The position numbers and the translations under genes are program-made. A DNA stretch of 64,000 bases from Pedobacter metabolipauper (GTDB lineage: Bacteria; Bacteroidota; Bacteroidia; Sphingobacteriales; Sphingobacteriaceae): contig NZ_SNYC01000005.1 in assembly GCF_004362715.1 (NCBI RefSeq), forward strand, positions 621,781 through 685,780, read 5' to 3'. This document shows positions 36,589 through 46,348 of this stretch, one piece after another. Numbering within the stretch: the first letter of the stretch is position 1; every line of letters begins with the position of its first letter. Below the pieces are notes generated by a model that had not been told where the DNA came from, ran no database searches, and saw only the letters and a list, made by a program, of their open reading frames with translations.

Positions 36589-37935
36589 TTATAGTTCTTT
36601 TACAGCAGCCTTAAACTGGTTGCCCCTGTCTTCATAATTCTTGAACAGATCAAAACTTGCACAAGCCGGAGAAAGCAATACCGTATCTCCCTTTTTTGCC
36701 AGGTGATAAGCCACCTGCACGGCTTCATGTGCAGAAAATGTATTTACAATGATCTCTACATCGTCTTCAAAAGCCTCATGGATACGTTTATTGTCTTTAC
36801 CTAAACATACAATAGCTTTCACTTTTTTGTGCACCATCTCTTTAAGCATATTGTAATCATTACCTTTATCAACACCACCCATAATCAGGATCACTTCTGA
36901 GCTTACACTTTCCAGTGCATACCAGGTAGAGTTTACATTGGTAGCTTTAGAATCATTGATGTAATCAACACCCGAAATTTTAGCAACATGCTCAAGCCTG
37001 TGTTCAATATTCTTAAAGTCACCCATACTTTCACGAATGGCAGAATTTCTGATATCTAGTACTTTTGCTACTATGCCCGAGGCCATAGAGTTGTAAATAT
37101 TATGCTTACCCTGAAGGGCTAACTCTGTAATGGACATGGTTAATTGATCGTTTAGGTTTATATTTATTTGTATGTTATCGCTTTCCAGAAAGGCACCGTT
37201 CTCAATTTTCTTACGAATAGAAAAAGGGTACATTTTTGATTTGACCTTTGTATGCTTTAAGATCTTTAAGGTCTCTTTATCATCAGCACAATAGATAAAA
37301 GTATCTTCACTGGTCTGATTTTGTATAATGCGCATCTTCGATGCCGCATAATTTCCTAGTTTATAATCGTACCGGTCTAAATGATCCGGTGTTATATTTA
37401 ATAAAACAGCTATATCTGCTTTAAAGTCGTGCATGTCATCCAACATAAAACTGGACAGTTCCAGCACGTACCATTCGTAATCAGATTCAGCAACCAAAGC
37501 GGCAAAGCTGTTACCTATATTTCCTGCCAGACCTACGTTTAACCCTGCATTTTTTAAAATGTGATAGGTCAGCATAGTCGTGGTCGTTTTACCATTAGAA
37601 CCAGTAATGCAAACTGTTTTAGCATTGGTATACCGTTTTGCAAACTCTATTTCCGATACAATAGGAATACCTTTCCTGATGATTTCCTTAATGATCGGAA
37701 CGGTATTGGGTATCCCTGGACTCTTAATCACTTCAGCAGCATCCAGTATCATGGCAGAGGTATGCTGTTTTTCTTCAAATGCAATATTCAACGCCACCAG
37801 CTTCTCTTTATACTGGCCTGCAATTGCACCAAAATCAGATACGAAAACATCAAAACCCTGCTTTTTAGCAAGCAAAGCTGCGCCAACACCGCTTTCTCCG
37901 GCCCCTAAAACAACTATTTTGCCGCTCGTGATCAT
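36589..37935 (-). CDS. murD: UDP-N-acetylmuramoylalanine--D-glutamate ligase MurD
   Basis: 448 residues. Adds D-Glu to UDP-MurNAc-L-Ala in the cytosol. N-terminal domain [22 protein letters not shown]-loop [12 protein letters not shown], central [11 protein letters not shown], and C-terminal [16 protein letters not shown] plus [22 protein letters not shown], all characteristic of MurD. Its ATG overlaps the mraY stop codon by 4 nt, so the two are translationally coupled. Confidence 0.98.
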   Translation of the reverse strand: MITSGKIVVLGAGESGVGAALLAKKQGFDVFVSDFGAIAGQYKEKLVALNIAFEEKQHTSAMILDAAEVIKSPGIPNTVPIIKEIIRKGIPIVSEIEFAKRYTNAKTVCITGSNGKTTTTMLTYHILKNAGLNVGLAGNIGNSFAALVAESDYEWYVLELSSFMLDDMHDFKADIAVLLNITPDHLDRYDYKLGNYAASKMRIIQNQTSEDTFIYCADDKETLKILKHTKVKSKMYPFSIRKKIENGAFLESDNIQININLNDQLTMSITELALQGKHNIYNSMASGIVAKVLDIRNSAIRESMGDFKNIEHRLEHVAKISGVDYINDSKATNVNSTWYALESVSSEVILIMGGVDKGNDYNMLKEMVHKKVKAIVCLGKDNKRIHEAFEDDVEIIVNTFSAHEAVQVAYHLAKKGDTVLLSPACASFDLFKNYEDRGNQFKAAVKEL

Positions 37936-39170
37936 CGCAGTTTTAAAGTGATTATGGTAATAATAGCAAGCAGTATCCCAATGATCCAGAACCGGGTAAC
38001 GATCTTGGCTTCATGATATCCCTTTTTTTGATAATGGTGATGCAATGGCGACATTAAGAAAACCCTTCTGCCTTCGCCAAAACGTCTTTTTGTATATTTA
38101 AAGTAACTAACCTGAATAATTACAGACAAACTTTCAATCAGGAATATACCGCACAGTATAGGGATCAGCAGTTCCTTACGGATCATAATTGCAAATGCGG
38201 CAATGATGCCTCCAATCGCTAAACTTCCGGTATCCCCCATAAATACCTGGGCAGGGTAAGAATTATACCATAAGAATCCGACACATGCCCCCACAAATGC
38301 GCCGGCAAAGATCATCAGCTCACCAGAATTGGGGATATACATGATATTGAGATAATCCGCAAAAACGGTATTACCAGACACATAGGCCAGTAAACCCAGC
38401 GTAATTCCAATAATGGCAGAGGTACCCGTGGCGAGTCCATCTATTCCATCAGTTAAATTTGCACCGTTAGACACCGCAGTAACAATCGTAACTACGAAAA
38501 ACAGGAATACAAAAACTGCATATTTCTCATATCCTTCACCTAAGAACTTCAATACTTTGGCGTAATCAAATTCATTATTTTTATAAAAAGGAACATTGGT
38601 CAGCGTTGACTTTACATCTTGTGTATATATCCCCTTCGGTCTCAAAACCATCGGTGCATCTGATTTAGAAATACCAGAATCATCTACCGTCTGCCGAACC
38701 ACAATATTCGGGTTAAAATACATGGTCCAGCCAATGATCAGTGCCAGGCCAACCTGACCAACAATTTTAAATCTTCCTGCTAATCCCTCTTTATTCTTTT
38801 TAAAAACCTTAATATAATCGTCAACAAAGCCAATGGCTCCCATCCAGACCGTGGTAATGATCATCAAGATCACATAGATATTAGAAAGATTGGCAAACAA
38901 GAGCGTAGGTACTAAAATACCGAGCAAAATCATGATACCACCCATAGTAGGCGTACCTTGTTTTTGCATCTGTCCCTCTAACCCTAAATTCCTTACCGGT
39001 TCACCAACCTGCATTTTCTGCAGATAATTAATGATCCTTCTTCCATAAACGGTAGTAATGATCAGTGAAATAATGATCGCAAGAGAAGTACGGAAGGTGA
39101 TATATTGAAACAGCCTTAACCCTGGAAAGTCATAGTTCTGATTTAAATATTCAAATAAATAATATAACAT
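37932..39170 (-). CDS. mraY: Phospho-N-acetylmuramoyl-pentapeptide transferase MraY
   Basis: 412 residues, ten-helix membrane enzyme that attaches the UDP-MurNAc-pentapeptide to undecaprenyl phosphate, forming lipid I. Hallmarks: [11 protein letters not shown], the catalytic [27 protein letters not shown] and [11 protein letters not shown], and [12 protein letters not shown] near the C-terminus. It is longer than the E. coli enzyme (360 aa) because of an inserted loop of about 40 residues ([20 protein letters not shown] and following), common in Bacteroidota. It overlaps murE by one base and murD by four. Confidence 0.98.
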   Translation of the reverse strand: MLYYLFEYLNQNYDFPGLRLFQYITFRTSLAIIISLIITTVYGRRIINYLQKMQVGEPVRNLGLEGQMQKQGTPTMGGIMILLGILVPTLLFANLSNIYVILMIITTVWMGAIGFVDDYIKVFKKNKEGLAGRFKIVGQVGLALIIGWTMYFNPNIVVRQTVDDSGISKSDAPMVLRPKGIYTQDVKSTLTNVPFYKNNEFDYAKVLKFLGEGYEKYAVFVFLFFVVTIVTAVSNGANLTDGIDGLATGTSAIIGITLGLLAYVSGNTVFADYLNIMYIPNSGELMIFAGAFVGACVGFLWYNSYPAQVFMGDTGSLAIGGIIAAFAIMIRKELLIPILCGIFLIESLSVIIQVSYFKYTKRRFGEGRRVFLMSPLHHHYQKKGYHEAKIVTRFWIIGILLAIITIITLKLR

Positions 39171-40627
39171 TAGCTGAGTAAGTTTAGTTGTTCCGTTAAT
39201 ACTTCTTTATCATCAAAATGGTGTCTAACCCCATTTATCTCCTGGTATTTCTCATGTCCTTTTCCTGCAAGCAAAATGATATCACCTGGCTTAGCGAGAT
39301 GGCAGGCCGTTTTAATTGCCTCCTTACGATCCAGTATACTAATGGTCTTGCGTTTATTTGTTGGCGAAACCCCTTTTTCCATATCTTCAATAATGGCCTG
39401 AGGGTTTTCTGTTCTGGGGTTATCTGAGGTTAAGATCACTTTATCACTCCAATCGCACGCAACCTGCGCCATAATTGGCCGCTTGGTCTTATCCCTGTCG
39501 CCGCCGCATCCAATAATGGTGATCACTTGCTCGGTACCCTTTCTAATGTTCTGAATGGTACTTAATACATTCTGAACAGCATCCGGGGTGTGTGCATAAT
39601 CCACAATTCCGATTATATTCTGATTAGAGGTAACATATTCAAATCTGCCTTCGGCACCAGTAAGCGTACTTAACGCAGTAAGCACCGCAAGACGGTCCTG
39701 CTCAAGCAAAAGAGCCGTTCCATAAGCAGCTAACAAATTGTAAGCATTAAATGAGCCTACCAGTTTAAAGAACACATCTGTACCATCCACATCCAGGTTT
39801 AATCCACTAAAACTATTTTCAATGATCCTGGCCTTAAAATCGGCAAGCTGTTTAAGCGCATAGCTCTTTTTAGAAGCCCTGGTATTTTGAAGCATCACCA
39901 TTCCATTCTTATCATCTGCATTTGTTAAGGCAAAGGCCGATTTCGGAAGACGGTCAAAAAAGCTTTTTTTGGCCTTAATGTAATGGTCAAAAGTTCCATG
40001 AAAATCAAGGTGATCATGGGTAATATTAGAAAAGACACCGCCAGCAAAAATTAGTCCTTCTATTCTGTGCTGTACAACCGCATGAGAGCTTACTTCCATA
40101 AAGCAGTAGCTGCAGCCGGCATTAACCATATCATTCAACAAGCCATTTAAAGCCAAAGGATTAGGTGTAGTATGTGTTGCCGGAATAATATCATCATTGA
40201 TGTGGTTTTGAACGGTAGATATTAAACCTACTTTATAGCCCAGTTCCCTGAACAGCTTAAACAGCAGTGTAGCAATAGTCGTTTTTCCGTTCGTACCGGT
40301 AATACCAATCAACTGTAATTTAGAAGAAGGGTTGTGGTAAAAATTAGCTGCCATAATTCCGAGGGCTACAGCACTGTTTTCTACCTGGATATAGGTTATC
40401 TCAGTCTCCAGAGTTCCAGGCATCTGCTCACAAATAATTACAGAAGCACCTGCACTTATTGTTGATGCAATATAATCATGCCCGTCAGATAAGGTTCCTT
40501 TAATGGCAAAAAATACATCACCCTGAGCCACCTTACGTGAATCAAAAACCAACGCGTTAACATCCAGATTGGTTGTTCCAACCAATTTAGTTATTGCTGC
40601 ACCATATAGTATTTCCTGCAACTGCAT
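39170..40627 (-). CDS. murE: UDP-MurNAc-tripeptide synthetase MurE (meso-diaminopimelate type)
   Basis: 485 residues. P-loop [28 protein letters not shown] and the carbamylated-lysine region follow the Mur ligase pattern. The motif DNPRTE in the C-terminal domain is the signature of enzymes that add meso-diaminopimelate rather than lysine, consistent with dapA in this window. It lies one base after ftsI and overlaps mraY by one base. murF, the next enzyme of the pathway, is not in the cluster. Confidence 0.98.
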   Translation of the reverse strand: MQLQEILYGAAITKLVGTTNLDVNALVFDSRKVAQGDVFFAIKGTLSDGHDYIASTISAGASVIICEQMPGTLETEITYIQVENSAVALGIMAANFYHNPSSKLQLIGITGTNGKTTIATLLFKLFRELGYKVGLISTVQNHINDDIIPATHTTPNPLALNGLLNDMVNAGCSYCFMEVSSHAVVQHRIEGLIFAGGVFSNITHDHLDFHGTFDHYIKAKKSFFDRLPKSAFALTNADDKNGMVMLQNTRASKKSYALKQLADFKARIIENSFSGLNLDVDGTDVFFKLVGSFNAYNLLAAYGTALLLEQDRLAVLTALSTLTGAEGRFEYVTSNQNIIGIVDYAHTPDAVQNVLSTIQNIRKGTEQVITIIGCGGDRDKTKRPIMAQVACDWSDKVILTSDNPRTENPQAIIEDMEKGVSPTNKRKTISILDRKEAIKTACHLAKPGDIILLAGKGHEKYQEINGVRHHFDDKEVLTEQLNLLS

Positions 40628-40628
40628 C

Positions 40629-42722
40629 TTAACGTAATTCTATTTGAACTAATAATCCTCTGCCTATTTTACTTCCGGCCGGAATGGACTGGCCAATCAC
40701 TTTTCCGCTTCCCCTTACCCTTGTTTTTAAACCAACATTACCTGTCAGGAACAAGGCATCTTTCAACCCCATTCCTTTTATATTCGGCATTACTCCTTTT
40801 ACCGCATTGTAGTCCTGATATACAACCCCATTGCTGGTATCTACAGAATTAAAATAACTGGATTTAGATGCATAAAGGGCTTTAATACCAAATGCACTGT
40901 AAACCTTTTTAGTGGCTTTACTTTGTCCCGCTTTTGCTTCAGGATTATTGGTATTTCCTACCAGATGCTCGGGCATGCTATTATACATCTGAATATCCCG
41001 TGCATAGATGCGGTCTGCAATTTCCCGGAATGGGGGACCGGCAACCAGGGCTGCGTAGTAAGCTCCTTTAGGCTCATTGATCACTACAATCAGGGAATAT
41101 TTAGGATTATCTGCGGGAAAATATCCACAGAAAGAGCTTTGATATTGTTTTTTTGCATAACCTTTATTGCCATCAGCAACCTGAGCTGTACCCGTTTTAC
41201 CAGCAATCTGATAAAATTTTGAAGCCAGGCTTTTGCCGGTACCTTCTGTAAATACACCTTTAAGCATAGCCTGTACTTTACCAAGAGTGGCATCAGAACA
41301 CATCTTCTCATTAATTACCCTGGCATGAAATTGCTCAATCGGATTCCCCAGCTTTCTAATCTCTTTAACAAAGATTGGGGCAACGTATTTACCATTGTTG
41401 GCTACCGCATTATAAAACGACAACATTTTTAAAGGTGTTAACTGCATCTCATAACCATAGGCCATTTGAGGCAGGGTTAATCGTTTATTCCAGCTTTTAT
41501 TCTTAGGATTTTTCACTACAGGCTGCGCTTCACCAGGGATCTGCAATTTCAATTTTTCATTGAGGTGCCAGTCGTACAAATGATCCGTAAATTTAGACTG
41601 GTCATCCTTATAATGTTCATTAACCATTTGGGCAATCGCCGCATTTGATGATTCTTCAAAAGCTTTTTTAACTGTAACGACCCCAATACTTCCATGCGAG
41701 TCTTTAATCAACTTACCGGGAACCTGGTAATTGCCAGTTCCGATCATAGAATTTGTATCTACCTTATTATCTTCCAGCAATGCCATATAAGAGGCCAGCT
41801 TAAAGGTTGATCCGGGATCCTGATTTCCGGCAATGGCGTAATTAAAGGTTTCTTTATATTTTCCTTCGGCCACCCTGGTATAGTTCGCCATCGCCCTGAT
41901 CTCCCCGGTTTTTACTTCCATTAAGATCACAGTACCGTGGTGCGCATCACTCGCAATCAATTGCTTTTCTAAAGCACTTTGTGCCAGATCCTGCATATTG
42001 ATATCGATCGTAGAAATAATATCCGCACCTTCTTTAGGTGCAACTTCAGCCTCATCATTAATTGGCATCCATACCCCGCCAGCAATACGCTGAACCAGTC
42101 TCCTTCCGCTTTCTCCATTAATATATTCTCCAAATGCACCCTCCAGCCCAACACCATTACTCACATTTTCATTTTTATAGCCAATGGTCCTTGCCGCTAA
42201 ATCTTCAAATGGACGAATTCTTTTATTTTGCTGTACGGCAATCAATCCGCCAGTATACTTACCCACATTATACAACGGGAACGTCCGGATTACTTTTAAA
42301 TCCTGGTAACCCACTTTACGCTTAATCAATAAATAACGGGAACTATCCTGCCTGCCAGATCTCAGATAACGGGAATATTCCTTAGGCGTTTTATCTTTAA
42401 AATACCGCGCTAAACACATCGCCAGCGAATCAACCTTACCATCAAATAATTTATCATTACTGATTCCTCCCGCATAGGTATCCATACGCAGTTCATATTC
42501 AGGAATAGAGGTGGCCAGTAAGCTTCCGTCAACAGAATAGATATTTCCGCGGGCAGCTTCAACGGTGATATACTTTGTAGAGAGACTATCGGCCATGGCA
42601 CGCCATTTATGTCCCTCCACAAACTGTACATCGCATAGTCTGATCAGTACTGCCACGGCAAACAGCAAGATCAGTCCGAAAGACAGGTAAACCCTTAATA
42701 ATATGTTAGCTCTAATGTTCAT
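40629..42722 (-). CDS. ftsI: Septal peptidoglycan transpeptidase FtsI/PBP3 with PASTA domain
   Basis: 697 residues. One N-terminal membrane segment (about 9-28), a dimerisation/pedestal domain (about 50-230) and a transpeptidase domain with S305-xx-K308 in DPGSTFK, SSN at 358-360 and KTG at 509-511. A C-terminal PASTA domain (about 637-697, MPNIKGMGLKDALFL and onward) is typical in Bacteroidota. It cross-links septal peptidoglycan with FtsW. Its start overlaps the FtsL-like gene by 11 nt, and a single base separates it from murE. Confidence 0.97.
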   Translation of the reverse strand: MNIRANILLRVYLSFGLILLFAVAVLIRLCDVQFVEGHKWRAMADSLSTKYITVEAARGNIYSVDGSLLATSIPEYELRMDTYAGGISNDKLFDGKVDSLAMCLARYFKDKTPKEYSRYLRSGRQDSSRYLLIKRKVGYQDLKVIRTFPLYNVGKYTGGLIAVQQNKRIRPFEDLAARTIGYKNENVSNGVGLEGAFGEYINGESGRRLVQRIAGGVWMPINDEAEVAPKEGADIISTIDINMQDLAQSALEKQLIASDAHHGTVILMEVKTGEIRAMANYTRVAEGKYKETFNYAIAGNQDPGSTFKLASYMALLEDNKVDTNSMIGTGNYQVPGKLIKDSHGSIGVVTVKKAFEESSNAAIAQMVNEHYKDDQSKFTDHLYDWHLNEKLKLQIPGEAQPVVKNPKNKSWNKRLTLPQMAYGYEMQLTPLKMLSFYNAVANNGKYVAPIFVKEIRKLGNPIEQFHARVINEKMCSDATLGKVQAMLKGVFTEGTGKSLASKFYQIAGKTGTAQVADGNKGYAKKQYQSSFCGYFPADNPKYSLIVVINEPKGAYYAALVAGPPFREIADRIYARDIQMYNSMPEHLVGNTNNPEAKAGQSKATKKVYSAFGIKALYASKSSYFNSVDTSNGVVYQDYNAVKGVMPNIKGMGLKDALFLTGNVGLKTRVRGSGKVIGQSIPAGSKIGRGLLVQIELR

Positions 42723-43122
42723 TACTGCTTACTATAATTTTTCTAGGTGGTTCCGTTAATTCTTTTATTCCAAGGGTATCTACTTTTTTAGCTACCTCCG
42801 TCAGTTTGCTTTTAAACATTAAATCCGCTTTCAGCGATTTATATTCCCAGCTTAGTTCTTTTACTTCTTTACTTAACTTATCTATATTCCTGATGTTCTT
42901 AACAGCCATGTGGCTATTGGCAATATAAAGCATACATAAAACGGCCAGAAAAATCAGGAACGGCAGCATTTCAGTAGCTGCTTCTTTGCTGATCACCCCT
43001 TCAGTAAACAATTTCTTAATTACCAGATTATCAGGCTCAGGGGTTTTCTTCTTAACCTTAATCTCGATTTCATCAGGTAATGAATCTTCGTCTTCTATAT
43101 CTTCTCTGAACCGGTTATTCAT
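42712..43122 (-). CDS. FtsL-like cell division protein
   Basis: 136 residues. An acidic/basic cytoplasmic N-terminus (to about 48), one membrane segment (EMLPFLIFLAVLCMLYIANSH, about 48-67) and a periplasmic coiled-coil (IRNIDKLSKEVKELSWEYKSLKADL). Size, topology and position between rsmH and ftsI match FtsL, which pairs with FtsB/DivIC and recruits FtsI/FtsW; sequence identity to classical FtsL is low, as usual for Bacteroidota. Overlaps rsmH by 4 nt and ftsI by 11 nt. Confidence 0.88.
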   Translation of the reverse strand: MNNRFREDIEDEDSLPDEIEIKVKKKTPEPDNLVIKKLFTEGVISKEAATEMLPFLIFLAVLCMLYIANSHMAVKNIRNIDKLSKEVKELSWEYKSLKADLMFKSKLTEVAKKVDTLGIKELTEPPRKIIVSSNEH

Positions 43123-44024
43123 AACTTCTCCCCAATTCTAAGTTTCGCACTTCTGGATCTGCTGTTCCGCTCCAGCTCATCGGCATCAGCCATTACAGCC
43201 TTCCTGGTTATTACCTTAAAAGGCTTTTGCTCGTTGCCGTAAAAATCTTTTTCAACCTCACCCCTAAACTTACCTTTGGCCAGAAAACTTTTAACCGGCC
43301 TGTCTTCCAAAGAGTGGTAGGACATTACCACCAGCCGTCCACCGTTTTTAAGCACTTCAGCAGTTTGGGTCAGAAAACTTTCCAGTACATCTATCTCTGC
43401 ATTTACTTCAATCCGCAAAGCCTGAAACACCTGAGCCATATATTTATTCTCTTTTCCCTTAGGAATATGAACAGCTACGGCCTTTTTAAAATCAGCCAGA
43501 GTCTCAATAGGCTGTTCAACACGACCGGTCACAACTGCCTTAGCGAGCGACTTCGCATTCTTAACCTCACCATAGATCCCAAAGATCTTGTGAAGCTTAT
43601 CTTCTGTATAGGTATTTAAAACTTCAGCAGCAGTCAACTTCCCCTGCTTATCCATCCGCATATCTAATGCAGATTCAAAACGGGTAGAAAAGCCACGCTC
43701 AGGCTCATTAAACTGATGGGAAGAAACACCCAGATCAGCCAAGATCCCGTCAACTTCTTTATAGCCCAGTAAACGGAGGTTATTTTTTAAGAAAGCAAAA
43801 TTCTGATCTACAAAATGGAAGCGTGGGTCGTCTATTTTATTTCTCTGGGCATCAGGGTCCTGATCAAAAGCAATCAAAACACCAGCTGCACCCAAATGCT
43901 TAAGGATTTCCCTGGAATGTCCGCCACCACCAAAGGTAACATCAACATACACTCCATTTGGCTTGATAGCCAATCCATCGATACATTCTTTTAACAATAC
44001 AGGAACGTGGTAATTATTTTCCAT
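43119..44024 (-). CDS. rsmH: 16S rRNA (cytosine-1402-N4)-methyltransferase RsmH (MraW)
   Basis: 301 residues from the ATG at 44024 (MENNYHVPVLLKECI); the longer reading from 44093 lies inside mraZ and is rejected. SAM-binding VDVTFGGGGHSREIL, then ADLGVSSHQFNEPERGFST and the C-terminal ALRIEVNAE and VMSYHSLEDRPVK motifs identify RsmH. It methylates C1402 of 16S rRNA in the decoding centre. The start overlaps the mraZ stop by 11 nt, and the end overlaps the FtsL-like gene by 4 nt. Confidence 0.97.
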   Translation of the reverse strand: MENNYHVPVLLKECIDGLAIKPNGVYVDVTFGGGGHSREILKHLGAAGVLIAFDQDPDAQRNKIDDPRFHFVDQNFAFLKNNLRLLGYKEVDGILADLGVSSHQFNEPERGFSTRFESALDMRMDKQGKLTAAEVLNTYTEDKLHKIFGIYGEVKNAKSLAKAVVTGRVEQPIETLADFKKAVAVHIPKGKENKYMAQVFQALRIEVNAEIDVLESFLTQTAEVLKNGGRLVVMSYHSLEDRPVKSFLAKGKFRGEVEKDFYGNEQKPFKVITRKAVMADADELERNSRSRSAKLRIGEKL

Positions 44025-44487
44025 CTTCAGCCCTCTTCTTTCCGCCCATAACCTCTTCTGCAAGAATTGCAAAATCTTCCGGCTCTTTATCAAATAAAGC
44101 TTCGTATGCTTTTTTAGACCACACTTCTATTTTATCAAACTGGCAGGCAAGAATAAGTTCAGCATTGATCTCTATCCCTGCAGATTCCAGTAAAGATTTT
44201 GGTAAATTGACCCTGCCGGTAGCATCAAGCGTTAACTCTGTTGCTCCGCGGGTAAAGTATCTAATAAATTCTCTTGTTTTTTGTTCGTATGGATTCAGCT
44301 TACTCAATTCCTCCACGATCCCTTCCCATACTTTTTTAGGGTAGATGACCAGGTGTTTTTCAAAACCACGGTTAATCACCAAGCCCTCTTGCTCAACATT
44401 AGGCAATTGCTTTTTTAGACTCGAAGGAACCATTAAGCGTCCTTTCGCATCTAATTTACAATCAAACTCTCCTAACAACTGAACCAT
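44014..44487 (-). CDS. mraZ: Transcriptional regulator MraZ
   Basis: 157 residues from the ATG at 44487 (MVQLLGEFDCKLDAKGRLMVP); a longer reading from 44535 enters the promoter repeats and is rejected. It carries two SpoVT/AbrB-like domains, each with the pattern D..GR...P: DAKGRLMVPSSLK and DATGRVNLPKSLL. MraZ forms ring-shaped oligomers and in E. coli represses the division cluster by binding spaced GTGGG repeats upstream of its own gene. Here GTGGT repeats in 10-bp phase lie at 44531-44555. It is the first gene of the cluster. Confidence 0.96.
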   Translation of the reverse strand: MVQLLGEFDCKLDAKGRLMVPSSLKKQLPNVEQEGLVINRGFEKHLVIYPKKVWEGIVEELSKLNPYEQKTREFIRYFTRGATELTLDATGRVNLPKSLLESAGIEINAELILACQFDKIEVWSKKAYEALFDKEPEDFAILAEEVMGGKKRAEDGK

Positions 44488-44513
44488 ATTATATATGCGC
44501 TTTTTATGTAGTG

Positions 44514-44587
44514 TAAAAATAGATACTTCTACCACTTTTTACCACATCCTACCACAAAAAGTTTTCCACATATTAATTATCTACCAC
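44514..44587 (-). promoter_or_regulatory. mraZ promoter with MraZ-binding repeat array
   Basis: On the minus strand GTGGT occurs three times in exact 10-bp phase (44551-44555, 44541-44545, 44531-44535), each separated by 5 nt. A GTGGA copy (44565-44569) and another GTGGT (44583-44587) lie upstream. Just downstream, at 44514-44521, TATTTTTA (7 of 8 to the -7 consensus) gives a promoter, with the repeats lying across its -33 position. The E. coli MraZ site is GTGGG-N5 three times, so spacing and sequence agree. A DnaA-box-like TTTTCCACA (44562-44570) overlaps the array. Confidence 0.75.
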
Positions 44588-44637
44588 TTTTGCCCATTTT
44601 TATATAAAAAAGGCACATTTACTGGTGGTAAAAAAAA

Positions 44638-44666
44638 CAGGCGCCCTACTAAAAGCAGGGCGCCTG
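44638..44666 (-). terminator. Intrinsic terminator between pgk and mraZ
   Basis: 10-bp perfect stem CAGGCGCCCT / AGGGCGCCTG with a 9-nt loop, followed on the minus strand by seven T residues. It separates the glycolytic unit from the division cluster. Confidence 0.92.
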
Positions 44667-44688
44667 TCCTAAAAATCAATCAGTTATA

Positions 44689-45882
44689 CTAGCCATTAAT
44701 TGCCTTAACACCAGGCAATTCTTTACCTTCCATATATTCAAGCAATGCACCACCACCGGTAGAAACGTAACTTACTTCGTCTTCAAGACCAAATTTAGCA
44801 ATCGCAGCAGCTGAATCGCCACCACCGATTAAAGAGAAAGCACCATTTTCACGGGTTGCCGCAACAACAGCGTCAGCAATTGCACGTGTACCCTGCTCAA
44901 AATTAGCCATTTCAAAAACACCCATCGGACCATTCCACAGCAAGGTTTTAGAATTTTTGATGATGTCAGAAAACAAGGCTATTGATTTAGGACCGATATC
45001 AAGACCCATCCAGTCAGCCGGAACCTGTCCGCTATCTACCGTTCCTTTACTCGCTTCATTGTCAAACTTGTCTGCAATAACAGTATCCAGCGGCAATACC
45101 AGGTTAACCCCTTTAGCTTTTGCTTTTTCAACCAATTCCAGGCAAAGTTCCATCCGGTCTGCTTCCAATAAAGAAGTACCGATCTCACCACCCTGTGCCT
45201 TGGCAAAAGTATAAGCCATACCACCACCGATAATTAAATTATCGACCTTATCCAGCAGGCTTTCAATCAGTAAGATCTTATCAGAAACTTTTGCACCGCC
45301 CATAATTGCAGTAAAAGGTTTATCAGCACCGTGATTTACTTTCTCTGCATTTTTCAATTCTTCAGCCATTAAATAACCGAAGTACTTATCATTCGGGAAA
45401 AACTCAGCAACGATCGCGGTAGAGGCATGCGCACGGTGGGCAGTACCAAATGCATCGTTTACATAAACATTACCCAATTTAGCCAATTTTCCGGCAAAGT
45501 CTTTATCTCCTTTTTCTTCTTCTTTGTAAAAACGAAGGTTCTCTAAAAGGAGAACTTCTCCAGGAAAAAGATTTTCTGCTTTGTCTGTTGCTTCTTCGCC
45601 AATACAATCGTTTGCAAATTTCACTTCCAGATCAAGCATTCTTGAAAGATCACCCAGGATGTGTTTCAAAGAATATTTATCCTCCGGTCCGCCTTTCGGG
45701 CGACCCAAATGAGACATTAAGATCACAGAACCACCATCGTTCAATATTTTTGTGATCGTAGGCAATGCAGCACGCATTCTTTTATCATCTGTAATGTTAT
45801 AATCCTTATCCAGAGGGACATTAAAATCAACCCGGATTAAAGCTTTTTTATCTTTGAAATTGCATTGGTCTATAGTTCTCAT
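44689..45882 (-). CDS. pgk: Phosphoglycerate kinase
   Basis: 397 residues, monomeric two-domain enzyme. Transfers phosphate from 1,3-bisphosphoglycerate to ADP in glycolysis. [20 protein letters not shown] and SHLGRPKG near the N-terminus bind the substrate; [29 protein letters not shown] and the final [12 protein letters not shown] plus [14 protein letters not shown] bind nucleotide. It lies 31 nt after the GNAT gene, forming a unit with gap. A strong terminator follows. Confidence 0.98.
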   Translation of the reverse strand: MRTIDQCNFKDKKALIRVDFNVPLDKDYNITDDKRMRAALPTITKILNDGGSVILMSHLGRPKGGPEDKYSLKHILGDLSRMLDLEVKFANDCIGEEATDKAENLFPGEVLLLENLRFYKEEEKGDKDFAGKLAKLGNVYVNDAFGTAHRAHASTAIVAEFFPNDKYFGYLMAEELKNAEKVNHGADKPFTAIMGGAKVSDKILLIESLLDKVDNLIIGGGMAYTFAKAQGGEIGTSLLEADRMELCLELVEKAKAKGVNLVLPLDTVIADKFDNEASKGTVDSGQVPADWMGLDIGPKSIALFSDIIKNSKTLLWNGPMGVFEMANFEQGTRAIADAVVAATRENGAFSLIGGGDSAAAIAKFGLEDEVSYVSTGGGALLEYMEGKELPGVKAING

Positions 45883-45913
45883 TCTTTATTTATTGATTTA
45901 CGGATGTATATAG

Positions 45914-46348
45914 TTACTTCAGTGATTTAAGCATGTTAAAATGCGGGCCTATTCCCGGCACTTCAAATTCATCAGATATGATTTCATATCCTTGTTTTTT
46001 ATAAAACACCACAGCAGAGCTGCGTGCATTGCACCAAATATAAGAAGCATTTGCGGATGTGAGCTCTTGTGCAGCAAATTTTATTAGCGCGGCGCCATAG
46101 CCTTTACCAGCAAACTCAGGATTTGTAGCCATTCCACGTAATCTGAACCCAGATTCACCCTTTTCAGGATAATCTTCCGGAAAAAATGTAGCAATGGAGA
46201 TCAGCTGATCTTCAACAAAACACCCCAGGTGGAAAATACCCGCTATTTCATCAGTAGGGAAAATGCATTGATCAGGAGCAAGACCATTTCTCAGCACCAT
46301 ACTTCTTAAAGGCAGCACCTCTTCCGCCAACACATATTTAATCATCAT
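45914..46348 (-). CDS. GNAT-family N-acetyltransferase
   Basis: 144 residues, single GNAT domain. Motif A (LRGMATNPEFAGKGYGAALIKFA, about 78-100) carries the acetyl-CoA pyrophosphate loop in the form xxGKGYGxA, and motif B follows with IWCNARSSAVVFYKKQGYE. Substrate unknown; small-molecule or protein amine acetylation are the usual activities. It overlaps the gap stop codon by 11 nt and precedes pgk by 31 nt, so it is embedded in a glycolytic operon. Confidence 0.88.
   Translation of the reverse strand: MMIKYVLAEEVLPLRSMVLRNGLAPDQCIFPTDEIAGIFHLGCFVEDQLISIATFFPEDYPEKGESGFRLRGMATNPEFAGKGYGAALIKFAAQELTSANASYIWCNARSSAVVFYKKQGYEIISDEFEVPGIGPHFNMLKSLK

Noticed and set aside
44025..44093. Longer N-terminus for rsmH
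   Set aside because: It overlaps conserved mraZ sequence, and the family starts at MENNYHVPVLL.
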